Shown piece by piece: positions 31,101 through 39,201 of a stretch of 44,101 nt of DNA. The notes beneath the pieces are model-generated. The model made no database searches and was not told the origin of the DNA. It worked only from the letters and a program-made list of their open reading frames with translations. This DNA comes from a virus. Numbering within the stretch: position 1 is the stretch's first letter; each line of letters starts with the position of its first letter. Position numbers and translations under genes: made by a program. Where the stretch lies: positions 1 to 44,101 of the IMG/VR virus record IMGVR_UViG_3300025099_000042; one strand, 5' to 3'.

Positions 31101-31803
31101 ATTTCATACCACCAGCTCTAGCTGTAAACTGCTGTTGAGCAGCAAGTATACCACCATACTGATCAGCTTGTTGATTTCGTAAATCTCCTACAGCTGCTAA
31201 TCTATCTTTTTCTGCGCCTTTCTTACCTTTAAAAGCACCAGCTATTCCACCAACAGCACCACCTATAACACCTCCAAGTCCTGGAATAATTTTATTACCT
31301 ATATCAAAACCTTTACCTGCTCCTTTAATAGCCCCACCTACAGCGGCTCCTGTACGTTCTCTTTGGTCGTTTCTAAGAGCATCATCAGCTGTAGTAGACT
31401 TTTTATTTATAAGTGCTGTAGCACCTTTAGCAAGTAAATCAGTAGCACCAGAAATGCCTACTTTACCACTTTTAAGTCCTTTAAGCAGATCTTGTCCTTG
31501 ACCTGCAAGAGACATACCTGCATCTTGAAATACACCCCCTAAATTTAATCCTCCTCCTGTAACTGCATCTGCTACAGTACCTCCTGATGCTTGTAACTCA
31601 GGTATTTGTAAGTCTACTCCTGGGACTTGAAGTACACCATCAGTTGCTTTTTTCTTAATACCCCCAAACATCATAGTCTCAGCTAAAGCTGCACTTCTAA
31701 CTAACTTAGGATCATTACTTTTTTTAGCTTTGTCTATACATTGTTGTGTCACTTTACCACCGCAGTGCTGTGTAAAGTATCCTATATTTTTTTTCTTTGC
31801 CAT
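28141..31803 (-). CDS. large internal virion (cargo) protein with HxxGGI motif
   Basis: 1220 residues. The N-terminal third has repeated Gly/Ala-rich hydrophobic stretches (AAVGGAIKGAGKG..., GLGGVIGGAVGGIAGAF) that could insert in membranes. A segment around 240-275 reads LPDGGKHYIGKKHEAGGIDL followed by an EVEGGETE stretch, a pattern I associate with crAss-like internal virion proteins. A second hydrophobic Gly/Ala region lies around 480-510. The C-terminal 250 residues are Gln/Lys/Ala-rich and coiled-coil-like, ending in a strongly basic tail (SRSGGYIRRSGGIRKIRK). This looks like a protein packaged with DNA and ejected through the host envelope. It is coupled to both neighbours by one-base overlaps. 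Confidence 0.68.
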   Translation of the reverse strand: MAKKKNIGYFTQHCGGKVTQQCIDKAKKSNDPKLVRSAALAETMMFGGIKKKATDGVLQVPGVDLQIPELQASGGTVADAVTGGGLNLGGVFQDAGMSLAGQGQDLLKGLKSGKVGISGATDLLAKGATALINKKSTTADDALRNDQRERTGAAVGGAIKGAGKGFDIGNKIIPGLGGVIGGAVGGIAGAFKGKKGAEKDRLAAVGDLRNQQADQYGGILAAQQQFTARAGGMKLPGGQVVPLPDGGKHYIGKKHEAGGIDLKRDNIEVEGGETERKIIAKNGQPIDYIFSEHHKVGKKIAAKYGVSPNSSYADIHRKMESGGIVKNYQELAKDQETDMDAKGKDQYGDRGPEHIKRYGGRRIAQAGDSPKKKKDVLEDKGFQNPFAYNKDTTNEDIRAQNKANADIKTNRILTDETGLPVNRYVPSDNMSIEDIQMIMNSQGAIPLPEVEVSAQFEPKGKTEQDIYDNLGVDGVLKYRQRRSNIHSATAPFGATATTILGGGALAGGLGGTAGGQAAIRGGYNLLKAPIQKYAQGTMSNALKTVAPNVSNASRLGSGIKTALNATSLSQLPSKGKKVVEGVGKEFSEEGGDLESRLKVASNLASLLPGAKFLKAAIGNRGPTVKDALKIGKDIQGGYYGSGLLRTGMAFVPGDQNKYVSMLKDASGVAAKQGAFKDVLNYSDSKDTEYFDDPAKTNLLAEQSKSTSDKDSKTLAMNKTTKPAEKKSRYGGVKMKAQSAETNALTFNDPITGLTTSGLTIGSPNIGSGLSTKSASSATESEQPVVQTNAQEEANETTPTVASTSKPSFDVFANAEEGNVFRQWLNDTNPEAAKKLDLDPQGKHNNAYMRRAYGQYGDEFEVFQDEQASAKEESTAEQSTMDAIGAGNIPKGATQDKETAAEVQAEKDAIEAAAKANTPGDSESTIEETTALRQQIRDLKKANQAVPPEALAAMAAQAVAPIYALTNKPPRVGGYAPQSYQAPKLGRVSGEADKDRLDQNMLALLSSMEGQNLGPAAQASYSKLLQQSQQQKGQIDQRTRQANLQLGAREAMMQSQASQFNIQQNQRAQEYMRNLALMQNQEEFANKFGALQAMGQGIAGSLGDVMKYKSDQKVAKTNVANTIDKEGKDALERANIASIEKQRELNAALQNAKENEKAAKKDAKALKKAKKAGFDTVEEYEAFLTEQKAKKEAAKQELKDARRSRSGGYIRRSGGIRKIRK

Positions 31804-34800
31804 TATCTATTCGATTTACGGAATTTTGTACCTGCGGCATACAAATATACTAAATTTGTGCTAGTATTATCATTACTAAGCCTTACGCCTAAGTAATGAT
31901 CTATAAAACGTTTACGTTCATACCATAATTTAGAAGTATTTACATACTCACTATTTACTACACCTTCAGATGTAAACATAGGTTCTGTTTCAGAAGAACT
32001 AAGTATACTTGTAGTTATACCCCCAACTACATTTTCAATTCCTGTATTTATATAACTATTAGTTATTTCTTCAAATTTAGAGAAATCTCTAAAAGAGTTA
32101 ATATACCAAAATTTATCTACAAGTCTAGCATTACTTAAATAATTAATATTAGTTGCTATCCCAGATACTTGCGTAGTATTATATACATGAAAAGATGTAA
32201 ATCCTGGATATGTTTTGGTTTCATATTCTGTTACATGTGTACCATCTTTCTTTACAATGTCCATCCAGTATCCTAAAGAACTAAATACTTTAGCTACCCC
32301 AGGATCACTGTTATCAATAAACTCTAGCTCAAAAGGATATGTTGTATCATAAAAGTTACCAGGTTCTGCATTATTACTATGCTCCCACATAAATGCAGAA
32401 TTAAAACTATACATGTCTTCTGGAGTAGCAGAATACATTCTAGGTAAATAACTATGTCTACTACCCCAAACTTCTAATTCTGGGTAATAAGATAAAGTCC
32501 AGCCTCCCTGAGTAAAAAATTCTTTATCTCCAAATTTAATTTCTCCACATCCTGCACAATCTTCATTGCCATTTGTATCATATCTAAAAAAAGTTTGTTG
32601 TCCTTTTGTTGCTATAGCTGTAGATATTACTACTTCAATATAATGCCTGTCAGCAAGTTTATTAAATTCTTGAATAAATTGTGCTGTAGGTATAGGTTCT
32701 TTTTTAGTTACTAGTATTCTTTTATACTTAGGATCATATCCTGCACTAAATCCAAACCCTACACTTGCAGTAGTAGCATCAATGTTTTCTGCTATTGAGG
32801 TTGCATCAATACCATAGCTTTCTATTAAAAATGGCATGTTTTCTCTAAACCAAGACTCCATGCCTGTAGAGATTTCTTTTACTCCCTGATTATATAAATA
32901 ACATTTACGATCTCTTCTAGAAACCCAGAACCTACCATGTGGTGTACTTACTCCTGATAATATAGATGTTGTACCTCCATACCCTAAAGCTGTACTTAAA
33001 GCTTCACCAGGCTCTTGACTAAATATATTACCACTACCCACAAAAGCAGTAGCAGCACTAATTTGTAACTCTTCTTTACCTCTAGTTATAAACAAAGAAC
33101 GTTCTGTATGAAGCACTAATGTTCCATTATGAACAAATAATGACCAAATATCTCCTTTAGTTTTAACTATATCTTTAAAATCTAAAGCTAAAAACTCTCT
33201 GTATTTATCTCCTATAAATAAACCAGTAGGTTTAGAGCGTATTACTCTTGTTGCAAACTCATAAATATTTTCATCTCCAGGTTTTCTCTTTGGATAAGGT
33301 TGCGCTACTTTTTTATCATTAAGTTTAGAGTAATCTTCATTATAAATAAGATTATCTTGATGTGTTTGATCATTTGTAGGAGGATCAAATAAAACTGATG
33401 AAGCACTGTCTTTATCAAAATATTTAACTGTAACTCCCTTTTCTTTATCTTCTCCATGACGCAGCCCAATATTAGAATCTGATTCACATAGAAATGAAAA
33501 AATAGTAGAAACAGGATCTACTGTTCCTTGCACAAAATTATCTGCATTACCTAATAGTGATGCTTCAGCTTTTCTTCTTTCAGCACTACTATCAATAACT
33601 TCTAAATTAAACGGGCTATTTGCGTCATTATTATTACCTGCAAACCAAACAGGCATATCACTAGATTGACCCCAACCATCTTCAGGACCTAATAATGAGT
33701 TTTTTGAATTAGGTATATCACTCTGAAATCTAGAAAAAGTACCTTCAGGTAAATAAAACATACTTCTATTTCTTTGAGTATCATTAACATTATCAGAATT
33801 AAAAGAATGTGCAGACCCTGGATCATTAAGACTAGTAGCACCTCTAAAGTATGAATGTCCATAACTTTGTGACGTAGTCCTAAAAGAGTATCTAGTTATA
33901 AATGTATCGCCCCCAAAAATAAAACCACTCTTTGCTCCTCTATAATAATTTTGAGTAGTAGGATTATTCATATCATTAGAATCAAGATCTGTAACTACTC
34001 CATCTATTAAACTAACATCTTCTATTTCTTTATAATATCCAGTCCAGACAAGTTCTTGTTTGTCAAATGGATTAAATACATCAGTTTTAATAGCATTAAT
34101 GTTTAACATCCATGCTGCAGGGTAACCATCTATTGCGTTATTAGGTTCTAAATTGTATCGATAACCTCTAAATCCTTTAGCTACGCTACTAGTAAGAGTA
34201 TTTGGAAAATCATCTACATTACCATATTGTGCATATGTATGTCTTGGTATCCTTGTAGTAGGAATACGAGGTGCATCTGGAAAACACCATTTATTATCAT
34301 CACCCCATTTTACTAAATCTCTTGGAATTAAATTCCAAGCCGATTCATTAGCATTAAAAGCTGAAGAAAGTTTAGGTCTAACACCTTTTAATGCAGGTAA
34401 ACCACTAATAAGACCTAAAGCTAATGATGATTCCCCTCCTCTATTATATAATATAGAAGCTCCTTGAAACGAAGATGCATCTGGTACAGAGTTATTTAAT
34501 TTACCTTCAACATATTTTTTACTATTTGGATCAAGAGCATACATCCAAAAATTTTGTCTTTTTAATATATCGTTTTCACTATGGCCCCAATATAATTGAT
34601 ACTCATAACCAATTTGCCCAGCAGTATTTCCTTTAAAAGCCCCTCCTTTTAAAAGACTTTCTGAGTTCATAGCTTCTCCGGGAGATAGATATGCAGCTGC
34701 TACATTAACTTGACCTTTCCAAGATCTTATCATTAACTCAGTAGCTTTTACATCTGAGCTGCTATTATCAATTTTTTGCTGTTTACCTCTTTTTCTTTTT

Positions 34801-37577
34801 TCACCTCCTGCTGCACTTGCTTCAGCAAGCCCATAAGGGTTTGTTACATCTTCTGTTCTGTCTATTAATTGATCTGTAATATCATATACTTCTCCATCAA
34901 CACTAAAATTAGTAGTATTACCAAGATCAGGATGTACCCATCCTAAAGATGTAAATGCAGTAACTCTAGTAGCTGTTCCAATATTATTTCCTAGATTACT
35001 AAAACTTGGAAATAAATTATCAATATCAGCCGGTTCAGCCCATGCTCCAGGACCTCCTTGAAAAGCTCTAAATATCGTTGCATACTGACATGTGACATGT
35101 GTCGCTCCTGTTAAATCTGGTTTTTTTCTTAATACATCAAAATCATGAAATGTAAATACAGGGTGTCCTACATATCTACCAAGATTAGCTTCTCCTCCTT
35201 TTATATCAAGATAATATTTAGAAGCACTTGCAAGAAGCATAGAGTTATCATCAGTATGAGTTAATCCTCCGTATAAATAAAACCCTCTTTTATAAGGACC
35301 TTTTTTACTAATTAATCTACTTTGAATAGGAGTTGATGCATACCTAGGATGAGCAGGTACTGCTATACTTTGACCTAAAATAGTTTTATCTTCTTGTTTT
35401 CTTTTAGCATAGTATACCTTATATCCTCTTACTTGAGATAATATATTTTTTGGTATTTTAATATTTTTTAGTTCTATACCAAGAATTTTAACTTGATCGC
35501 GATTAACTATATCTTTTTTATTATACTCTTGTGCTAGATTAGCATGATCATCAGTATCTTGATTATCTAATATTGTATTTGTTATTAAATCTTGATTAGT
35601 ATCCCATGAGCTGTAACTATGTTCAACATTCCATTCTTCAGATCTTTTAACAAAAGACAAACGACCTAAGTTAGATGGCATTTTATGATGCCTTACAAGC
35701 TTATTTCTTAAATCGTTATTAGGATCATCATCAGCAGGAGATACTACGGCACCAGTGTTCATATTTACATCTTTATTTAAAAAATCTAAATTAATAGGAT
35801 ATCTTTCATTTTGATTATTCCAAAATCCCATACACTCCCCACTAGTATTTGTAGGTACTTGTGACAGAGCTGCTACATCTGTATTTAATGAAGTATCAGC
35901 AATTTGATATATACCTACATTAGGTCCATAAATCTCAGCTATTTCTGAAGGATATACCCCATCATAAGTATCAGCAATGTCTTCCCACAATTGTTTTTGG
36001 CTCCCAATATTTTGTGTTTCACATACACCTTCAGGAACATCATGACTACGGTCTTTAGGGTCTACACATACTGGAACTCTTCCTGGAATATGATATGCAA
36101 AAGTTTCACTACCATCTTTTAATATAAAAGAAATGTAAAAAGCATAAACTTCTCCTCGACGATAAGACTTATGCTTCCAATTAAACATATAGTTTTTATA
36201 CCCTTTTCCTAATTTTCCATTTAAATTATATGAAAGTTGCCATGAGCTACCATCTCCTACAAATTCTGCACTGTCTCCTGGAGCATTATGAGTTAAATAT
36301 CGTCGTAAATTTTGAAAAAAAGTATATCTTATTGTACCGTAAACTGGATCAACAGTTTCATTACCATCAGCTTGAGTAATAGCAAAATCACCAGAGCCTT
36401 CTAAAAAGTTTTGTCCTATAGTTTTACCAAAAGCTATAAGCATTGCTGCATACCCACTATTAAGAGTGGTAATATTCATAGCTCTATTATCAAACCTTGT
36501 AGTAGAAATTTGAATAGGAACAACTTGAATTCTATTAGCAAACTTTTGATAACCAATGTCTTTACGACCTCTAAGATTAGCTAAATATAATCTATTATCT
36601 AGCTGCGCTATACTTTTTGCTGTATCGTATTTAACTTTATTAATTAAAATATCATCTACTGCAACAGCAGGTACATCTTCTAATCCTGTGTAAGTAACTA
36701 TAAATTCACCTCCGTCTGTTGTAAGTCTTTTAGTCCTTTCTAGTTTAATTGCTGTAGTAGATCCCCCAATAGTTTTTATAATAGCAGGTTGTAAAAAAGT
36801 ATAGTTATTATTACTAAAACCTTGAAGTGTAAATTTAATTGATTTATTAGTAGGAGTATTGGCAGGAGCTCCAGTAATAGAATCTATAGGTAAAATTTCT
36901 TCACCTGCAGGAAAAATAGAAACAGCATTAGATACAACAAAATAATCTGTTTCTAAAAAATTTTCATCGGAGTATGCTAACGCTAATTGATATGATCCTG
37001 ATGCTAAAGCTCCACCTGCTATTATATCAACTTTTTTTATAATAGAATGTCGTCCTACTTCTGGGAAAAGATTAAGTTTATTTACATCAAAACTAAATGC
37101 ATCATCATATAGTGTTTCTACATTTCCATTGTTTTCAATGTAATCTAATTGTCGTGTTACATTAAAAGTTCGTGGAGGATTAAATACAGGACCACTATCT
37201 GTCTCTATATGGTAATTATCTGTAAAATAAACAATAGTATCATTTTTTGCATCTACTCTAAATTCACCAGTAATAGGATGATCGTCTTGAAAGTTTAAAG
37301 AAACATTACGATATAAAATAGTTGTTAATCCTATTTTTGTTTGAACAAGTGAAATAGTAGATACACTTTCTCTTATAGAAAAAATAAGTATTTCATCATT
37401 AAGAAGCGTAATGTTTCCTATTATAGTACCTGTAGACCCAAGTGAAGTAGTTCCTTCCTCGTTAGTAATAGCACCTTTTGTATAATATAAATTTGCATTT
37501 AAAGCATCTCTATATGTATTAGGCGGCTGATCTACTCGACCAGAGTCTTTATGCATTCCTTTGATAAACTTCTTCAT
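31803..37577 (-). CDS. tail stabilization / muzzle protein, crAss-like
   Basis: 1924 residues, beta-rich and Asn/Thr/Ser-rich. The start (KGMHKDSGRVDQPPNTYRDA, then LNANLYYTKGAITNEEG) is the characteristic opening of the crAss-like stabilization protein. A later stretch around 1500-1580 (EALSTALGYGGT..., GRFWVSRRDRKCYLYNQG) also fits that family. In the crAss-like virion this very large protein closes the distal end of the short tail. A CAGCG-type Cys pair lies near residue 1670. The gene lies directly downstream of the ring protein, which it overlaps by 4 bases (ATGA), and upstream of the cargo genes, as in other crAss-like genomes. Confidence 0.8.
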   Translation of the reverse strand: MKKFIKGMHKDSGRVDQPPNTYRDALNANLYYTKGAITNEEGTTSLGSTGTIIGNITLLNDEILIFSIRESVSTISLVQTKIGLTTILYRNVSLNFQDDHPITGEFRVDAKNDTIVYFTDNYHIETDSGPVFNPPRTFNVTRQLDYIENNGNVETLYDDAFSFDVNKLNLFPEVGRHSIIKKVDIIAGGALASGSYQLALAYSDENFLETDYFVVSNAVSIFPAGEEILPIDSITGAPANTPTNKSIKFTLQGFSNNNYTFLQPAIIKTIGGSTTAIKLERTKRLTTDGGEFIVTYTGLEDVPAVAVDDILINKVKYDTAKSIAQLDNRLYLANLRGRKDIGYQKFANRIQVVPIQISTTRFDNRAMNITTLNSGYAAMLIAFGKTIGQNFLEGSGDFAITQADGNETVDPVYGTIRYTFFQNLRRYLTHNAPGDSAEFVGDGSSWQLSYNLNGKLGKGYKNYMFNWKHKSYRRGEVYAFYISFILKDGSETFAYHIPGRVPVCVDPKDRSHDVPEGVCETQNIGSQKQLWEDIADTYDGVYPSEIAEIYGPNVGIYQIADTSLNTDVAALSQVPTNTSGECMGFWNNQNERYPINLDFLNKDVNMNTGAVVSPADDDPNNDLRNKLVRHHKMPSNLGRLSFVKRSEEWNVEHSYSSWDTNQDLITNTILDNQDTDDHANLAQEYNKKDIVNRDQVKILGIELKNIKIPKNILSQVRGYKVYYAKRKQEDKTILGQSIAVPAHPRYASTPIQSRLISKKGPYKRGFYLYGGLTHTDDNSMLLASASKYYLDIKGGEANLGRYVGHPVFTFHDFDVLRKKPDLTGATHVTCQYATIFRAFQGGPGAWAEPADIDNLFPSFSNLGNNIGTATRVTAFTSLGWVHPDLGNTTNFSVDGEVYDITDQLIDRTEDVTNPYGLAEASAAGGEKRKRGKQQKIDNSSSDVKATELMIRSWKGQVNVAAAYLSPGEAMNSESLLKGGAFKGNTAGQIGYEYQLYWGHSENDILKRQNFWMYALDPNSKKYVEGKLNNSVPDASSFQGASILYNRGGESSLALGLISGLPALKGVRPKLSSAFNANESAWNLIPRDLVKWGDDNKWCFPDAPRIPTTRIPRHTYAQYGNVDDFPNTLTSSVAKGFRGYRYNLEPNNAIDGYPAAWMLNINAIKTDVFNPFDKQELVWTGYYKEIEDVSLIDGVVTDLDSNDMNNPTTQNYYRGAKSGFIFGGDTFITRYSFRTTSQSYGHSYFRGATSLNDPGSAHSFNSDNVNDTQRNRSMFYLPEGTFSRFQSDIPNSKNSLLGPEDGWGQSSDMPVWFAGNNNDANSPFNLEVIDSSAERRKAEASLLGNADNFVQGTVDPVSTIFSFLCESDSNIGLRHGEDKEKGVTVKYFDKDSASSVLFDPPTNDQTHQDNLIYNEDYSKLNDKKVAQPYPKRKPGDENIYEFATRVIRSKPTGLFIGDKYREFLALDFKDIVKTKGDIWSLFVHNGTLVLHTERSLFITRGKEELQISAATAFVGSGNIFSQEPGEALSTALGYGGTTSILSGVSTPHGRFWVSRRDRKCYLYNQGVKEISTGMESWFRENMPFLIESYGIDATSIAENIDATTASVGFGFSAGYDPKYKRILVTKKEPIPTAQFIQEFNKLADRHYIEVVISTAIATKGQQTFFRYDTNGNEDCAGCGEIKFGDKEFFTQGGWTLSYYPELEVWGSRHSYLPRMYSATPEDMYSFNSAFMWEHSNNAEPGNFYDTTYPFELEFIDNSDPGVAKVFSSLGYWMDIVKKDGTHVTEYETKTYPGFTSFHVYNTTQVSGIATNINYLSNARLVDKFWYINSFRDFSKFEEITNSYINTGIENVVGGITTSILSSSETEPMFTSEGVVNSEYVNTSKLWYERKRFIDHYLGVRLSNDNTSTNLVYLYAAGTKFRKSNR

Positions 37578-38572
37578 GCGATATCAGTTGTTGTATCCAT
37601 TGATGCAAAGTTAGGAGCTCGATTTAATGACTCTCTTGTAGCAAGATTTTCAAATCCGTTAGAGTGTCTATTGATATTAGGTACAAGCCTAACCCACTGA
37701 TTCATCCAGTTTTCCATTCTTTCAATGTCTGGGTATACAGCTGCATTACGTGCTTGTGTACAGTAGTACTTCCACTTATTGTCAGCAAAGTCATATGCAA
37801 TACCATTATTAGTTTGCATACCTCCAAGCAACATCTTCTTGTATATGTACCAAAACATAGCTTCTTTGTAACTTATATCATCAGGTACAAGAGGAAAACA
37901 ATCTGCATCTGTAGGTATTGCTTTATATGATAAACATACTTTACCAGAAGCAAAAGATGTTTTAATTCTATCAGACTCAACTAAATAACATTCAGTACTA
38001 GTAGATGTGTTATTACAATCAGGACAATGTATTGCATCTGGAAAAGTTCCTGTGCAATATCGTAAAGGGCAAAGCTCACCTGTTGTAGGGTTCATGTACT
38101 GTTGATACAATACATAAGAATTAGCTAATAATTTATTTAGACTTTGATCTCCAGTTTTATTAAGAGTTTCAAGATCTTGTAAAGTTTCTTTAGCTATATT
38201 AGATGAAATAGTACCATCAGCTAATTTATTTAAAGTACTAGAAATAAAATCTTTACTAAACTTATATGTACCTACTAAGTCTTGTATATCAGTTTGTACT
38301 TTATCTATTTGACTAGATGTAGTTACAGCTGATACAGATTCATTAATAGACACTTGATTAATGTAATATAAATCTGCAGGTAAAGCTCCTTTATGATCTT
38401 CTATATCTACAATACATACTCTACTTTCTAATTGAGAACTAGCTCCAATATGTTCTAGAGCTTCACCAATCCATTCTACACCGTCGTCAATCCAATTAGC
38501 ATCTTCTGGATTAAGATCACGCATAACCTTTCTTAGGATAACTTGAGCTGATGTTGTTTTATATATTGCCAT
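37574..38572 (-). CDS. tail tubular / ring protein (P22 gp4-like), crAss-like
   Basis: 332 residues. The N-terminus (an AQVILRKVMRDLNPEDANWIDDGVEWIGEALEHI stretch, read in two parts) matches the head-tail connector/tail-tubular proteins that precede the stabilization protein in crAss-like phages. It would form a ring in the neck or tail barrel. Unusual here is a cysteine cluster, Cys168, Cys173, Cys183, Cys186 and Cys195 (CX4C and CX2C pairs), that looks able to bind a metal. It overlaps the upstream 160-residue gene by 14 bases and the downstream gene by 4. Confidence 0.75.
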   Translation of the reverse strand: MAIYKTTSAQVILRKVMRDLNPEDANWIDDGVEWIGEALEHIGASSQLESRVCIVDIEDHKGALPADLYYINQVSINESVSAVTTSSQIDKVQTDIQDLVGTYKFSKDFISSTLNKLADGTISSNIAKETLQDLETLNKTGDQSLNKLLANSYVLYQQYMNPTTGELCPLRYCTGTFPDAIHCPDCNNTSTSTECYLVESDRIKTSFASGKVCLSYKAIPTDADCFPLVPDDISYKEAMFWYIYKKMLLGGMQTNNGIAYDFADNKWKYYCTQARNAAVYPDIERMENWMNQWVRLVPNINRHSNGFENLATRESLNRAPNFASMDTTTDIA

Positions 38573-39041
38573 GTTTCTTAAATCTTAAATAAGCTAATTC
38601 ATCTTCTTTAAGAAGCTTTGTAAGCTTTTCTTTATTTCCTTTTATACCTCGAGTAGGTGTAAATCTATAAGCAGTTTTATTTGGTATTTTACATTTTGAC
38701 TTTTTCCAATAGTACTTACAGTACCACGGGTCAGTATAATATATAAACCATTTTATTCCTTTTTTAGTTTCTGCATTATAAAGCTCCTCTCCTTCTGCAA
38801 TAAGTTCTTGCTTATACTTATTGCTTTCCCACCAATCAATAGTAGGTTTAGTAGGATTTCTTTCAATCCTATGTATAGATAATGACGATAAGTTATTACC
38901 CATACTAAACTCCTTACCTTCAAGCATACTATCAATTACAAGCATGTTAAATTCCTCACATAGGTTTTTAAATATAACAGAACCTAAAGGGTCTTTAACA
39001 TGCGTTTTGTAATTTTTATATATACTCTTTAAGGTATGCAT
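38559..39041 (-). CDS. conserved-looking small basic protein of the crAss-like tail region
   Basis: 160 residues, rich in Lys, Tyr and Trp. Segments such as MHTLKSIYKNYKTHVKDPLG, a WFIYYTDPWYCKYYWKK aromatic patch and TPTRGIKGNKEKLTKLLKED look like a protein I have met next to the ring protein in crAss-like phages, but I cannot assign a function. Its ATG shares a base with the stop of the preceding 52-codon gene (TAATG), and its end overlaps the ring gene by 14 bases, so it is a genuine operon member. A minor tail or ring component is the simplest guess. Confidence 0.6.
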   Translation of the reverse strand: MHTLKSIYKNYKTHVKDPLGSVIFKNLCEEFNMLVIDSMLEGKEFSMGNNLSSLSIHRIERNPTKPTIDWWESNKYKQELIAEGEELYNAETKKGIKWFIYYTDPWYCKYYWKKSKCKIPNKTAYRFTPTRGIKGNKEKLTKLLKEDELAYLRFKKHGNI

Positions 39042-39199
39042 TATTTATTACCCCAATTAGAAGCACCGACTTTACGGCATTTTGACAGAGCTCCTGAAGC
39101 ATAAGCAGAAGGCCAGACTGTATATCTAGATTTTACCTTATGATAACAAGCGTCTTTTTTAGCTCCTCCTGCTTTATAGTCTAATTTAGGATATTCCAT
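39041..39199 (-). CDS. 52-residue basic Cys/aromatic protein (KSRYxVWPSAYASGAL motif)
   Basis: A short gene reading MEYPKLDYKAGGAKKDACYH, then a KSRYTVWPSAYASGAL segment and KCRKVGASNWGNK. That central motif is well known from small basic proteins of phages and large DNA viruses whose function is unknown. Translation signals support it: its stop overlaps the next ATG by one base (TAATG at 39043-39039), and its ATG lies 2 bases after the stop of the 494-residue gene. Without it the 160 bases would be an anomalous gap in a gap-free operon. It may be a packaged structural protein. Confidence 0.8.
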   Translation of the reverse strand: MEYPKLDYKAGGAKKDACYHKVKSRYTVWPSAYASGALSKCRKVGASNWGNK

Positions 39200-39201
39200 A
39201 A

